Shown here: positions 39,828-49,068 of the stretch, one piece after another
Numbering within the stretch: position 1 is the stretch's first letter
Layout of the letters: every line of letters begins with the position of its first letter
Origin: RHKX01 sp041393495
GTDB taxonomy: Bacteria; Actinomycetota; Thermoleophilia; Solirubrobacterales; 70-9
Assembly: GCA_041393495.1 (NCBI GenBank)
Contig: JAWKKA010000002.1
Span: forward strand, 1-64,000
Reading direction: 5' to 3'
Length of the DNA stretch: 64,000 bases
The notes under the pieces: generated by a model
What the model was told of the DNA's origin: nothing
Database searches by the model: none
Seen by the model: only the letters and a program-made list of their open reading frames with translations
Program-made: the position numbers and the translations under genes

Positions 39828-41216
39828 TTGACGGGGCGCGTCCGCAGGGCTTGGCAGGTCGCACGAGCGCTGCGCCGGGCGCGCTCGCTCGCCGCCAACG
39901 ACCGGCTCGACCGCGACGCCTACGCGGCATTGCAGCGGCGCCGCCTGCTCGCGATCGTCCGCCACGCGGCAGCCGAGTCCCCGTATTACCGCAAGCGGCT
40001 CGCGGGGATCGTCCTCGACGATGACCTGGAGCTGACCGCGCTGCCGACGCTCGGCAAGCAGGCGATGCTCGAGCACTTCGACGACCTGGTCGGCCGTCCC
40101 GAGCTGCGGCTCGCCCGACTCGAGGGCCACCTCGGCGAGCTCGAGCACCGCACCGGGGAGGACGTCCTGCTCGACGGCCGCTACCGGGTGATGGCGAGCG
40201 GCGGCACGACCGGCCGTCGCGGCGTCTTCGTCTACGACCGCGACGACTGGACGACGGTCCTCGGCGGCCTGCTCCGCTGGACCGGCAACTACCTCGGCCT
40301 GCCGCCGAGGCTGCCGCGCCGTCGCCTCGCCGCCGTCGTCGCCGACAGCCCGGTGCACATGACGGCCCGGATGGGCCGGAGCGCCGACGTCGGGGCGCAC
40401 CGGATGCTCCGGCTCGATGCCCGGGCGCCGCTCGCGGACGTCGTCGGTGCCCTGAACCGCTTCCGCCCGCAAGCCCTGACGGCCTTTGCGTCGGTCGCCG
40501 CGCTCCTCGCCGACGAGCAGCTCGCCGGGCGGCTGCGGATCGCTCCGGCGACGGTCGCGACCACGAGCGAGGTCTGCACGGCCGACATGCGCGATCGGAT
40601 CGAGACGGCATGGGGGACGATTCCGTTCAACGGCTACGCCGCGACCGAGACCGGCATGCTCGCCACCGATTGCGAGCACCACCGTGGCCTGCACGTGCTC
40701 GAGGACCTCGCCGCGGTCGAGGTCGTCGATGAGGGTTGCCGGCCGGTGCCGGCGGGCACCCCGGGTGCGAAGGTCCTGGTCACGAACCTGATCAACCGGA
40801 CCCAGCCGCTGATCCGGTTCGAGCTCAGCGACCTGGTCACGATCGCGCCGGAGCCGTGCCCGTGCGGCCGCCCGTCGGTGACGCTGGCCGCCGTCGACGG
40901 CCGCAGCGACGACATCCTCAGGCTCCACGGTGCCGGCGGCGGCACGGTCGCGGTCCATCCGCTCACCCTCCGAAGCCCGCTCGCCACGGTCCCGGGCCTG
41001 CGCCAGTACCGGATCGTGCACGAACGTTCCCGGATCACGATCGAGATCGTGGCCGCCGCCGGCAGCGACCCGGCCGTGGCGGTCGAGCGGGCGGTGCGCG
41101 AAGCGCTGCGGGGCCGCGGTGTTGACGTGCCGCCGATCGCGGTGGTCGGCGTCGAGGCGATCGAACGTCATCCCGGCTCCGGAAAGGCGAAGCTCGTCGA
41201 GAGCCACTCGGCCTGA
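39828..41216 (+). CDS. Phenylacetate-CoA ligase-like (PaaK/CapK) adenylate-forming enzyme
   Basis: 462 residues related to PaaK and the capsular CapK proteins. The motifs are YRVMASGGTTGRRGVFVYDR (P-loop), a central TSEVCTADMRDRI, NGYAATETGMLA (A5-like), LSDLVTIAPEPCPCGRPSVT with the Cys pair of the family, and VDGRSDDILRL. It would adenylate an organic acid. The acid is unknown, and phenylacetate catabolism genes are absent. TTG 39828 has GGAGGG upstream. It follows ndh by 25 bp but that gives no functional hint; a CapK-like role in envelope chemistry is possible. Confidence 0.78.
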   Translation: MTGRVRRAWQVARALRRARSLAANDRLDRDAYAALQRRRLLAIVRHAAAESPYYRKRLAGIVLDDDLELTALPTLGKQAMLEHFDDLVGRPELRLARLEGHLGELEHRTGEDVLLDGRYRVMASGGTTGRRGVFVYDRDDWTTVLGGLLRWTGNYLGLPPRLPRRRLAAVVADSPVHMTARMGRSADVGAHRMLRLDARAPLADVVGALNRFRPQALTAFASVAALLADEQLAGRLRIAPATVATTSEVCTADMRDRIETAWGTIPFNGYAATETGMLATDCEHHRGLHVLEDLAAVEVVDEGCRPVPAGTPGAKVLVTNLINRTQPLIRFELSDLVTIAPEPCPCGRPSVTLAAVDGRSDDILRLHGAGGGTVAVHPLTLRSPLATVPGLRQYRIVHERSRITIEIVAAAGSDPAVAVERAVREALRGRGVDVPPIAVVGVEAIERHPGSGKAKLVESHSA

Positions 41217-41238
41217 CCCGGACTAACCTTCAGCGGGC

Positions 41239-41532
41239 ATGGCCTATGTCGTCATCTGCCTCTGCTTCGCGGTCGCGACCGGGCTGGTCGGTCGCGCGAA
41301 GGGATCGAGCTTCTTCGTCTGGTTCGTGGTCGGCGGAGTCCTGCCGCTGCTCGGCCTCGTCGCGGCGGTCCTCTACCGGCGCGAGCATTCCGAGCCGGAG
41401 CGGCGCTGCCCGCGCTGCGGCGCCGTTCACAAGCTCTACGTGCAGGTCTGCAACCGCTGTGGGGAGGACATGTACCTTCCCGACCCGGCCGAGGTGCGCC
41501 CCGGGCCCGACCTGCGGCGCTCGGGTCCCTGA
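41239..41532 (+). CDS. Small membrane protein with C-terminal zinc ribbon
   Basis: 97 residues. Two membrane helices (VVICLCFAVATGLVGRA and FFVWFVVGGVLPLLGLVAAV) are followed by a zinc ribbon with RCPRCGAVHKLYVQVCNRCG, that is CPxCG and CxxCG knuckles 11 residues apart. It fits a family of small actinobacterial membrane zinc-ribbon proteins of unknown function. TAACCT (41224-41229) ends 9 nt before ATG, so a leaderless mRNA is likely. Confidence 0.75.
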   Translation: MAYVVICLCFAVATGLVGRAKGSSFFVWFVVGGVLPLLGLVAAVLYRREHSEPERRCPRCGAVHKLYVQVCNRCGEDMYLPDPAEVRPGPDLRRSGP

Positions 41533-41583
41533 CGGCCGGCGTCCAGGCCCGGTTCGCGCCCGGATCGGCCCGAGATCGGCTGT

Positions 41584-41631
41584 TAGACTTGTATGCAGCC
41601 GCGACTCGACCAGGCCGACGGTCGAGCGCGG
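41584..41631 (+). promoter_or_regulatory. ilvB promoter and 5' leader hairpin
   Basis: TAGACT (41584-41589) should start transcription near 41596. A 12-bp hairpin with one bulge, CCGCG-A-CTCGACC (41599-41611) with GGTCGAGCGCGG (41620-41631), forms right at the 5' end of an 80-nt leader that ends in the ribosome site GGAGG. It may stabilise the mRNA or respond to regulation; no branched-chain leader peptide is visible. Confidence 0.45.
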
Positions 41632-41677
41632 CATCCGCACCCCCTTTTCGCCCGACCCGACGACCCGGAGGTAACCG

Positions 41678-43357
41678 ATGCGCGCCGCTGACGCTCTCTG
41701 CGAGGCCCTCAAGGCCGAGGGCGTCAAGCACGTGTTCGGAATCCCCGGCGGGGCGAGCCTACCGATCTACGACGCGCTCTACGACGCCGACTTCGAGCAC
41801 GTCCAGGTTCGCCACGAGCAGGGCGCGGGCCACGCCGCCGAGGGCTACGCGAAGGCCTCCGGGAGGGTCGGGGTCGCGTTCGCGACCTCGGGGCCGGGCG
41901 CGACCAACCTCGTCACCGCGATCGCCGATGCCCACATGGACTCGGTGCCGACCGTCTTCATCACCGGCCAGGTCCGCACCGACCTGATCGGCACCGACGG
42001 CTTTCAGGAGGCCGACGTGACCGGGATCACGATGCCGATCGTCAAGCATTCGTTCCTGGTCACCGATCCGCACCAGATCCCCGACTACATCCACAAGGCC
42101 TTCCACATCGCCAAGACCGGGCGGCCCGGCCCCGTCCTCGTCGACATCCCCCAGGACCTCACGAAGATGGAGATCGACTACGAGCCGATCGTCAGCGCGC
42201 CGAAGCTGCCCGGCTACCAGCCGAACACAGAGGGCAACATCAAGCAGATCCGGATCGCCGCGAAGGCGCTCGCGAACGCGCGGCGGCCGGTGCTGTACGC
42301 CGGCGGCGGCGTCGTCAACGCGGGGGCCGCCGAGGAGCTCCGCGAGCTCGTCGCCTCCGACCGCTTCCCGATCACCTGCACGCTGATGGGGCTCGGCGCC
42401 TTCCCGGCGACCGACGATCAGTGGCTCGGGATGCTCGGCATGCACGGCACCCGGAGCGCGAACTACGCGATGGACGAGGCCGACCTGATCGTCGCGATCG
42501 GGGCCCGCTTCGACGACCGGATCACCGGCAAGCTCAGCGAGTTCGCCCCGCGCGCGAAGTTCGTCCACATCGACATCGACCCGGCCGAGATCGGCAAGAA
42601 CGTCCCGGCCCACATCCCGATCGTCGGCGACGTCAAGAAGGTACTGCCGAAGCTGACCGGCGAGTACCGGGCGCTCGGCGCCGACGGCTCGCGGCTCGAC
42701 GAGTGGTGGCGGCGGATCGAGGGCTGGCGTGAGCAGTACCCGCTCGAGTACGAGGACACGACCGACCAGGCGATCAAGCCGCAGCTCATGGTCGAGGAGA
42801 TGTACCGGGCGACCGGCGGCGAGGCGATCATCACCTCCGACGTCGGCCAGCACCAGATGTGGGCGGCGCAGTACTACCACTTCACCGAGCCGCGGAAGTG
42901 GCTCAACTCCGGCGGCCTCGGCACGATGGGCTTCGGCCTGCCGGCGGCGATCGGGGCCAAGGTCGCGATGCCCGACGAGCAGGTCGTCTGCCTCGCCGGC
43001 GACGGCAGCCTCGTCATGGTCTGCCAGGAGTTCGCGACCGCGATCGCCAACGATGTCGACGTCAAGGTCTTCCTGATGAACAACGGCCACTTCGGGATGG
43101 TCCGGCAGTGGCAGGAGCTGTTCTGGGAGGAGCGCTACAAGTCGATCGAGATGGGCCCGAGCCCCGATTGGGTGAAGCTGGCCGAGGCGTTCGGCTGGAC
43201 CGGGATCCTCTGCGATCGCAAGGACGACCTCGCCGACGCGATGCGGACGGCGCTCGACGCCGACGGGCCGGCGCTGCTCGACGTCCGCGTCGTCGCGAAG
43301 GAGAACTGCTACCCGATGATCCCGGCCGGCGCCGCCGCCCGGGACATGGTCGGCTGA
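41678..43357 (+). CDS. ilvB: Acetolactate synthase large (catalytic) subunit
   Basis: A 559-residue ThDP enzyme for the first common step of valine, isoleucine and leucine synthesis. It has GIPGGASLPIYDAL, the catalytic Glu in VRHEQGAGHAAEGYAKASGR, the FAD region MLGMHGTRSANYAMDEADL and the ThDP motif AGDGSLVMVCQEFATA ending in MNNGHFG. The length is normal. It has a leader and ribosome site, unlike most genes here. The regulatory subunit gene starts 12 bp downstream. Confidence 0.95.
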   Translation: MRAADALCEALKAEGVKHVFGIPGGASLPIYDALYDADFEHVQVRHEQGAGHAAEGYAKASGRVGVAFATSGPGATNLVTAIADAHMDSVPTVFITGQVRTDLIGTDGFQEADVTGITMPIVKHSFLVTDPHQIPDYIHKAFHIAKTGRPGPVLVDIPQDLTKMEIDYEPIVSAPKLPGYQPNTEGNIKQIRIAAKALANARRPVLYAGGGVVNAGAAEELRELVASDRFPITCTLMGLGAFPATDDQWLGMLGMHGTRSANYAMDEADLIVAIGARFDDRITGKLSEFAPRAKFVHIDIDPAEIGKNVPAHIPIVGDVKKVLPKLTGEYRALGADGSRLDEWWRRIEGWREQYPLEYEDTTDQAIKPQLMVEEMYRATGGEAIITSDVGQHQMWAAQYYHFTEPRKWLNSGGLGTMGFGLPAAIGAKVAMPDEQVVCLAGDGSLVMVCQEFATAIANDVDVKVFLMNNGHFGMVRQWQELFWEERYKSIEMGPSPDWVKLAEAFGWTGILCDRKDDLADAMRTALDADGPALLDVRVVAKENCYPMIPAGAAARDMVG

Positions 43358-43369
43358 GGAGGCAAGGCG

Positions 43370-43921
43370 ATGGCCGATGGAACCAAGGAGCTGGTCGATC
43401 TCGACGAGTTGCGGGCCGAAGGCGGGCTGACCGGTCGCCGGCACCTGCTCTCGCTGCTCGTCGAGAACCGCCCCGGCGTCCTCGCCCGGATCGCGGGCCT
43501 GTTCAGCCGCCGCGGCTTCAACATCGACACCCTCGCGGTCGGCCCGACCGAGGACCCCGACATCTCGCGGGTGACGCTGACCGTCGATGGCGCCGTCAAC
43601 CCGATCGACCAGGTCACCAAGCAGCTCCACAAGCTCGTCAACGTGATCAAGATCCGCGACATGGAGCCGAGCAGCACCGTCGCCCGCGAGATGGCCCTGT
43701 TCCGGGTCAACGCCGCCGCCGACAACCGCGCCGAGATCATCGAGTTCACGCAGATCTTCCGCGCCCACATCGTCGACGTCTCACGCCGCTCGATCACGGT
43801 CGAGGTGACCGGGACGACCGAGAAGATCGACTCGTTCGAGCGGATGGTCCGCCCGCACGGCCTGATCGAGATGGCCCGGACCGGCGAGGTCGCGATCGTC
43901 CGCGCCCGCCCGGAGAGCTGA
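43370..43921 (+). CDS. ilvH: Acetolactate synthase regulatory (small) subunit
   Basis: 183 residues with an N-terminal ACT domain (HLLSLLVENRPGVLARIAGL, then RRGFNIDTLAVGPTED) and the typical C-terminal domain (FRAHIVDVSRRSITVEVTGT). It binds valine for feedback control of IlvB. Its stop overlaps a CTG that appears to start menF (CTGA), an unusual link between branched-chain and menaquinone genes. Confidence 0.94.
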   Translation: MADGTKELVDLDELRAEGGLTGRRHLLSLLVENRPGVLARIAGLFSRRGFNIDTLAVGPTEDPDISRVTLTVDGAVNPIDQVTKQLHKLVNVIKIRDMEPSSTVAREMALFRVNAAADNRAEIIEFTQIFRAHIVDVSRRSITVEVTGTTEKIDSFERMVRPHGLIEMARTGEVAIVRARPES

Positions 43922-45327
43922 GCGCTCCGGCCGAGACGGGAGGCCTCCTCGACGCGGTCGGGGATCTCGCCGAGCGTGCCGGGCGCGGCGAGCGTCACCG
44001 CCTCGTCAGCGTCACCGTCGAGGCCGGGTTCGCCGACCCCTGCGCCGTCGCCTTCGCATCCCGTCGCGCCGACGATCGCTGGTTCTGCTGGGAGGAGCCC
44101 GACCGGGACGGCTTCGCGATCGCGACGGTCGGGAGCGTCCGCGACGTCGTCTCCCGGGGGCCGTCCCGTTTCGCCGACCTCCGCGACGACACCACCGCCC
44201 TGATCCGGGGCCGGCTGGCGGTCGAGCCGCGCGACCTGCCGCCCGGCGGCGGGCCGCTCTGGGTCGGCGGCATGGCGTTCGCCGCGGCGGGCGCGGCCGG
44301 CGGCGATTGGGCGTCGCTACCGCCGGCGCTGCTGACGATGCCCGAGGTGCTGATCGTCCGATCCGGCGGCCGGAGCCTGCTCACCGCCTGCGCGCTCGCC
44401 GGCCCCGGCGTCGACGCCGACGCGCTCCGCGCCCGCCTCGCCGCGCGGCTGGCCAGCCTCCGCGAGCAGCCGCTGCCACCGCTCGACCCGGCACCCGCCG
44501 GCCCGGTCGAGGTCGGCTCGGCGCGCCCCCCGGCCCGCTACGAGGAGGCCGTCCGCGAGGCGGTGAGGACGATCCGCGGCGGACGCCTCGAGAAGGTCGT
44601 CCTCGCCCGCGAGGTCCGCGTCACCGCCCCCGCGGCCCACTCCCCGGCGCCGCTGTTCGGGGCGCTGCGAGGCTCGTTCGGCTCCTGCTTCTGCTTCTGC
44701 GTCGGCACCCCCGAGGCGGCGTTCGTCGGCGCCAGCCCGGAGCTGCTGGTCCGTCGCAGCGGCGGCGTCGCCGCGACCGTCGCGCTCGCCGGATCGGCCC
44801 GGCGCAGCGCCGAGCATGCCGTCGACGACCATCTCGGCGAGCAGCTCCTGCACAGCGACAAGGACCGCGCCGAGCACGCGATCGTCGCCCGACGGATCGA
44901 GCGGCGGCTCGCGCCGGTCTCGGTCTGGGTCGAGCGCGCGCCGGAGCCGGTGGTCGTCAAGGTCGCCAACATCCAGCACCTCGCGACGCCGATCCACGCC
45001 CAGCTCGCCGAGTCGCACTCGGTGCTCGAGCTCGCCGAGCTTCTCCACCCGACGCCGGCGGTGGGCCCGGAGCCGCGCGGACGCGACGGCGAGCGCCTGA
45101 CCGCCGAGCTCGAGCGGCTCGACCGCGGCTGGTACGCGGGGCCGGTCGGCTGGATGGACGCCGTCGAGGACGGCGAGTTCTGCGTCGCGCTCCGCTCGGC
45201 CCTCCTGCGTGACCGGACCGCCCACCTCTATGCCGGGGCCGGGATCGTCGCCGACTCCGATCCCGCCGCCGAGCTCGCCGAGACCGAGATCAAGCTCGGC
45301 GCGTTGCTGCCGCTGCTGGCGGGCTGA
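43918..45327 (+). CDS. menF: Isochorismate synthase, probable CTG start
   Basis: About 469 residues of the chorismate-binding family that converts chorismate to isochorismate, the first menaquinone step. Core motifs are GGRLEKVVLAREVRV, FVGASPELLVRRSG, ALAGSARRS, KDRAEHAIVARRIERRL, HLATPIHAQL and HPTPAVGP near the C terminus. No ATG, GTG or TTG lies in frame between the ilvH stop and conserved sequence; CTG 43918-43920 overlaps that stop as CTGA, so I use it. The first 45 residues (SAPAETGGLLDAVGDLAE) are variable, so a slightly later start cannot be excluded. It converges with menD three bases later. Confidence 0.85.
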   Translation: MSAPAETGGLLDAVGDLAERAGRGERHRLVSVTVEAGFADPCAVAFASRRADDRWFCWEEPDRDGFAIATVGSVRDVVSRGPSRFADLRDDTTALIRGRLAVEPRDLPPGGGPLWVGGMAFAAAGAAGGDWASLPPALLTMPEVLIVRSGGRSLLTACALAGPGVDADALRARLAARLASLREQPLPPLDPAPAGPVEVGSARPPARYEEAVREAVRTIRGGRLEKVVLAREVRVTAPAAHSPAPLFGALRGSFGSCFCFCVGTPEAAFVGASPELLVRRSGGVAATVALAGSARRSAEHAVDDHLGEQLLHSDKDRAEHAIVARRIERRLAPVSVWVERAPEPVVVKVANIQHLATPIHAQLAESHSVLELAELLHPTPAVGPEPRGRDGERLTAELERLDRGWYAGPVGWMDAVEDGEFCVALRSALLRDRTAHLYAGAGIVADSDPAAELAETEIKLGALLPLLAG

Positions 45328-45330
45328 CGC

Positions 45331-47073
45331 TCAGCCGATCGCCGCCGCGACGGCGGCCGCGATCTCGCGGTGCAGGGCGACGTTGCCGCTGCGGTCGACG
45401 ACGACGTGGGCGAGGACCAGGTCGCGGTCGGCGAGCGCGCGCAGGCCGTCGGCGTCGGCGACCCGCTCGTAGGGGATCCCGTAGGCGCGGGCCACGGCCC
45501 CGACGTCGAGCGCCGCCGGCGTCGTGAACAGCTCGGTGAAGCGCTCGGGCTCGACCTGCTCTGCCTGGGGGAGGAAGTCGAAGATGCCCCCGCCGCCGTT
45601 GTCGACGACGACGATCCGCAGCGGCGTGCCGGTCGCCGCCGCGGTGGCGAGCCCTCCGACGTCGTGGGCGAGCGCGAGGTCGCCGAGGACGAGCCAGGTC
45701 GGAGCGCCGGAGCCGAGCGCGATCCCGGCGGCGGTCGCGACGAGGCCGTCGATCCCGTTGGCGCCGCGGTTCGCATGGACCGTCACCGCCGCGTCGCCGC
45801 CGGCGAGGAAGGCCTCGGCGTCACGGATCGGCATGCTCGAGGCGATCAGGACGCGATCGCCGTCCGCGAAGGTGGCGCCGAGGGCGCGCTGAATCCCCGG
45901 CTCGGTCAGCCCGATGGTGGCGGCGAGAGCACCGTCGATGGCTGCGCGGGCCGCGCGCTCGGCGTCGATCCATGCCCGCGTCCAGGCCGACGGCCGTGTC
46001 GGCGGCGCGGGAAGGAGCGCCAGCAGGCGCTCGACGAGCGCCGCCGCGTCGGCACGGACGAGCGCGCCGGCGATCCGGCTCGGCTCGTTCCAGCGGCCCG
46101 GCGGGTCGATCACGATCTGGTCGGCCGCGGCCGCGCGGAGCCAGAGTCGCAGGGGCTTGCTCGTCGGCAGGTCGCCGAAGCGGAGCACGAGGTCCGGCGT
46201 CAGGGCCGGACGCGGCTCGCGGACGATCAGGTCGTAGGCGGTCACGACCGCCCGCCGGGCATGACCGCCGAATCGAAGCTGCGACGTCGGATCGGCGAGG
46301 ACCGGGAACCCGGTCCGCTCGGCGAGCGCCACGATCGCCGCGATCAGGCTGCGGTCCGGCAGCCGGCCGGCGACGATCAGGCCGCGGTGCGCCGATTCGA
46401 CGGCGGCGCCAAGAGCCTCGACGAGCGGGTCGGACGGAACCCGGCCGGCGAGGCCGGTCGTGAGCGGCCGCCCCGCCGGGCGGCCCTCGAGCGCCGCCGG
46501 ATCGGTCGCGCTGACCTCGCCGGGGCGCGGCTCGGGGCCGAGCGGGTCGCGCCAGGCGAGGTTGAGGTGGACCGGTCCGCGGCCGAGGTTGGACTCGGCC
46601 ACCGCCCGGGAGCCGGTCGCCCGCAGGTGGAGAAGGCCCTGGTCGTCGGCGGCGTGTGTCCCGACCTCGCAGAACCACCGGACGGCGGCGCCGTAGAGCC
46701 CGATCTGGTCGATCGTCTGCCCGGCGCCGATGCCGCGCAGCTCCGGCGGTCGGTCGGAGGTGAGGACGAGCATCGCCACGCCGGCCTGGTCGGCCTCGAC
46801 CACGGCGGGGTGGAGGTTGGCGGCCGCCGATCCGCTTGTGCAGGCGACGACGGCCGGCGCGCCGCCGGCCAGCGAGGCCCCGAGCGCGGCGAAACCGGCG
46901 GCGCGCTCGTCGAGGACGACCGTGACCGCGATGGCGGGCTCACGGTCGAGCGCGAGCGCGACCGGGGAGGAGCGCGAGCCGGGGGAGAGAAAGGCCCGGC
47001 GGACCCCGCAGCGGGCGAGCTCCTCGACTAGCGCCGAGGCGAGCGCGGTGTTGGCGTTCGTCGCGTCGATCAT
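45331..47073 (-). CDS. menD: 2-succinyl-5-enolpyruvyl-6-hydroxy-3-cyclohexene-1-carboxylate synthase (SEPHCHC synthase)
   Basis: A 580-residue ThDP enzyme that adds a 2-oxoglutarate-derived unit to isochorismate. The typical MenD start (NTALASALVEELARCGVRRA with FLSPGSRSSP) and the catalytic Glu in LDERAAGFAALGASLA are present. ACTSGSAAANLHPAVVEAD, NRGANGIDGLVATAAG and VLGDLALAHDVGGLA with VVDNGGGGIFDFLP make the ThDP site. It ends 3 bp from menF (convergent), and the menC stop overlaps its start (ATGA). Confidence 0.94.
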   Translation of the reverse strand: MIDATNANTALASALVEELARCGVRRAFLSPGSRSSPVALALDREPAIAVTVVLDERAAGFAALGASLAGGAPAVVACTSGSAAANLHPAVVEADQAGVAMLVLTSDRPPELRGIGAGQTIDQIGLYGAAVRWFCEVGTHAADDQGLLHLRATGSRAVAESNLGRGPVHLNLAWRDPLGPEPRPGEVSATDPAALEGRPAGRPLTTGLAGRVPSDPLVEALGAAVESAHRGLIVAGRLPDRSLIAAIVALAERTGFPVLADPTSQLRFGGHARRAVVTAYDLIVREPRPALTPDLVLRFGDLPTSKPLRLWLRAAAADQIVIDPPGRWNEPSRIAGALVRADAAALVERLLALLPAPPTRPSAWTRAWIDAERAARAAIDGALAATIGLTEPGIQRALGATFADGDRVLIASSMPIRDAEAFLAGGDAAVTVHANRGANGIDGLVATAAGIALGSGAPTWLVLGDLALAHDVGGLATAAATGTPLRIVVVDNGGGGIFDFLPQAEQVEPERFTELFTTPAALDVGAVARAYGIPYERVADADGLRALADRDLVLAHVVVDRSGNVALHREIAAAVAAAIG

Positions 47074-48161
47074 CTCAGCCGCAGGCGGGAGAGCGCGGGC
47101 TCATCGACGTCGATCCCGAGCCCGGGCCGCTCGCCGAGCTCGATCTCCGGGCCGGACCAGGGGTGGTCATCGGCGACATTGTCGGCGAACAGCGAGGCGG
47201 TCGCCAGCCCGTGTGCCAGCCCGACCGCGAACCCCCATCGTGGCAGCGCCAGCGCGGTGTGGGCGGCGGCGGCGATCCCGAGGGTGCTGTCGAGCGCGCT
47301 CGACAGATAGGCGGGCGCCGCTCGCGCGACCGCGATCGCGGCGAGCGGACCGCCGACCTTGGCGAGCTTCAGCGTCGCCGCGTCGCAGGCGCCGGCCGCG
47401 ATCGCGGCGCGGGCGTCGGCGACGTCGCCGACGCTCTCGTCGGCGACGACGGGGACACCGGTCCGCGCCCGAACCGCCGCGAGTCCGGCGAGCGTCGCGC
47501 AGGGCTGCTCGGCCAGCTCGAGGCCGAGCCCGGCGAGCGTCGTGACGCGCTCGACCGCCCGCTCCTGCGGCCAGACGCCGTTGGCGTCGATCCGCAGCGC
47601 TGCGTCGGGGCCGGCCGCGGCGCGGACCGCCCGCATCCGCTCGAGGTCATCGCCGTCGCCCACCTTGACCTTGATCGTCGTGAAGCGCGACCGGGCGGCG
47701 GCGGCCGCGGCGGCGGCCGCCCGCTCGGGCGGGTCGGCGCCGATCGTCGCGTTGCAGATCACCGGTCCCGGGGCGCCGGCGCCGAGGAGCCGCCAGGCCG
47801 GCTCGCCCTCGACCTTGCCGACCAGGTCGAGGAGCGCGATATCGATCGCGCTCAGCGCCTGCGCCCCCGCTCCTGCCTGCAGGCAGCGCCGAACGCCGGC
47901 CGGGTGGGAGGCGACGCCCTCGCCGAGGTCGGCGCCGGCGAGCGCGGGGCGACAGGCCTGCTCGAGGTCGTGGCGGACGGTCGCGAGCCCGGGGCCGCCG
48001 CGGAGGCCGAGCGGCACGGCGTCGCCCCAACCGACGGCGCCGTCCTCGGTGGCGATCCTGACCACGACCATCTCGCGCCGCTCGAGCCGGCCGGTCGCCG
48101 ACCGGTAGGGGCGCGCGAACGGCAGGCCGATCGGGAACGTGTCCAGGGATGCGATCCGCAT
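47070..48161 (-). CDS. menC: o-Succinylbenzoate synthase
   Basis: A 363-residue enolase-superfamily enzyme that dehydrates SHCHC to o-succinylbenzoate. It has the N-terminal cap and barrel residues: the Lys pair in FTTIKVKVGD, metal ligands in LRIDANGVWP, ELAEQPCATL and VVADESVGDVADA, and the Lys in ATLKLAKVGG. It could also be mistaken for a dipeptide epimerase or muconate cycloisomerase, but its place inside the men cluster settles it. The menA stop-side neighbour starts 8 bp upstream. Confidence 0.9.
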   Translation of the reverse strand: MRIASLDTFPIGLPFARPYRSATGRLERREMVVVRIATEDGAVGWGDAVPLGLRGGPGLATVRHDLEQACRPALAGADLGEGVASHPAGVRRCLQAGAGAQALSAIDIALLDLVGKVEGEPAWRLLGAGAPGPVICNATIGADPPERAAAAAAAAARSRFTTIKVKVGDGDDLERMRAVRAAAGPDAALRIDANGVWPQERAVERVTTLAGLGLELAEQPCATLAGLAAVRARTGVPVVADESVGDVADARAAIAAGACDAATLKLAKVGGPLAAIAVARAAPAYLSSALDSTLGIAAAAHTALALPRWGFAVGLAHGLATASLFADNVADDHPWSGPEIELGERPGLGIDVDEPALSRLRLR

Positions 48162-48169
48162 CGCGGCGC

Positions 48170-49063
48170 TCAGACGAGGAGCCCGACGGCGACGAGGACG
48201 GCGTAGGCGCCGAGCAGCGCGCCGGTCGCGGCGAGCGCGCCGTTCAGCGCCGGCCCGTCGGTCCGCTCGCGGACGGCGTGGATCGGCGCCGCCGCGAGCG
48301 GCGCGCTGAGCAGGCCGAGCAGCCCCCAGGGCGAGCCGCCGCCGAGCGCCAGGGCGAGCGGCAGCAGCACGAACGCGGCGACGACGATCGCCACGTAGAG
48401 GTCGCGGCTGCGCTCGCGGCCGATCCGGACCGCGAGGGTACGCTTGCCGGCGCGGCGGTCGGTGTCGATGTCGCGGACGTTGTTGACGACGAGGATCGCC
48501 GCCGAGAGCAACCCGACCGGCACCGACAGGAGGACCGGCAGCGCCTGCAGGCCCTCGATCTGGACGTAGTAGGAGCCGTTGACCGCGACGAGCCCGAAGA
48601 ACACGAACACGAAGGCCTCGCCGAGACCCTCGTAGCCGTACGGCTTCGGCCCCCCGGTGTAGAGGACGCCGGCGAGGATCGAGAGGATCCCGATCGCGAG
48701 GATCTCGGGCCCGACCTCGATCGTCAGGTAGAGCCCGGCCAGCGCCGCGACGCCGAACGCCGCCCAGGTCGCATGGAGGACGCGGCGCGGAGCGGCGAGG
48801 CCGGCGGCGGTCACGCGAACGGGCCCGAGGCGGTCGACGGTGTCGGCGCCGCGCTTCGCGTCGGAGTAGTCGTTGGCGAGGTTCGTCCCGATCTGGATGA
48901 AGGTCGCGCCGATCGCCGCCGCGACGAAGCGGGCCCACGAGAACGAGCCGGCGGGGTCGGCGAGCTCGGCCCAGGCAGCGGCGCTGCCGACCAGCACCGG
49001 CGCGAGCGCCGCCGGCAGCGTGCGCGGCCGCGCGGCCATCGCCCAGGTGCGGAGGCCGTTCAC
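48170..49063 (-). CDS. menA: 1,4-Dihydroxy-2-naphthoate polyprenyltransferase
   Basis: A 297-residue UbiA-family membrane enzyme with about nine helices that joins the naphthoate head to a polyprenyl tail. The two Asp-rich motifs are NLANDYSDAKRGAD and NNVRDIDTDRRAGKRTLAV. The start is taken as GTG 49063 (VNGLRTWAMAARPRTLPAAL), 5 nt after the menB stop. The order menB-menA-menC-menD on one strand suggests a single transcript. Confidence 0.92.
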   Translation of the reverse strand: MNGLRTWAMAARPRTLPAALAPVLVGSAAAWAELADPAGSFSWARFVAAAIGATFIQIGTNLANDYSDAKRGADTVDRLGPVRVTAAGLAAPRRVLHATWAAFGVAALAGLYLTIEVGPEILAIGILSILAGVLYTGGPKPYGYEGLGEAFVFVFFGLVAVNGSYYVQIEGLQALPVLLSVPVGLLSAAILVVNNVRDIDTDRRAGKRTLAVRIGRERSRDLYVAIVVAAFVLLPLALALGGGSPWGLLGLLSAPLAAAPIHAVRERTDGPALNGALAATGALLGAYAVLVAVGLLV

Positions 49064-49068
49064 GTTCG

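Noticed and set aside
41593..41691. Small frame before ilvB (MQPRLDQADG...) overlapping its start
   Set aside because: The ATG is only 3 nt after the -10, so it would lie upstream of the transcript start, and it has no run of Val, Ile or Leu codons.
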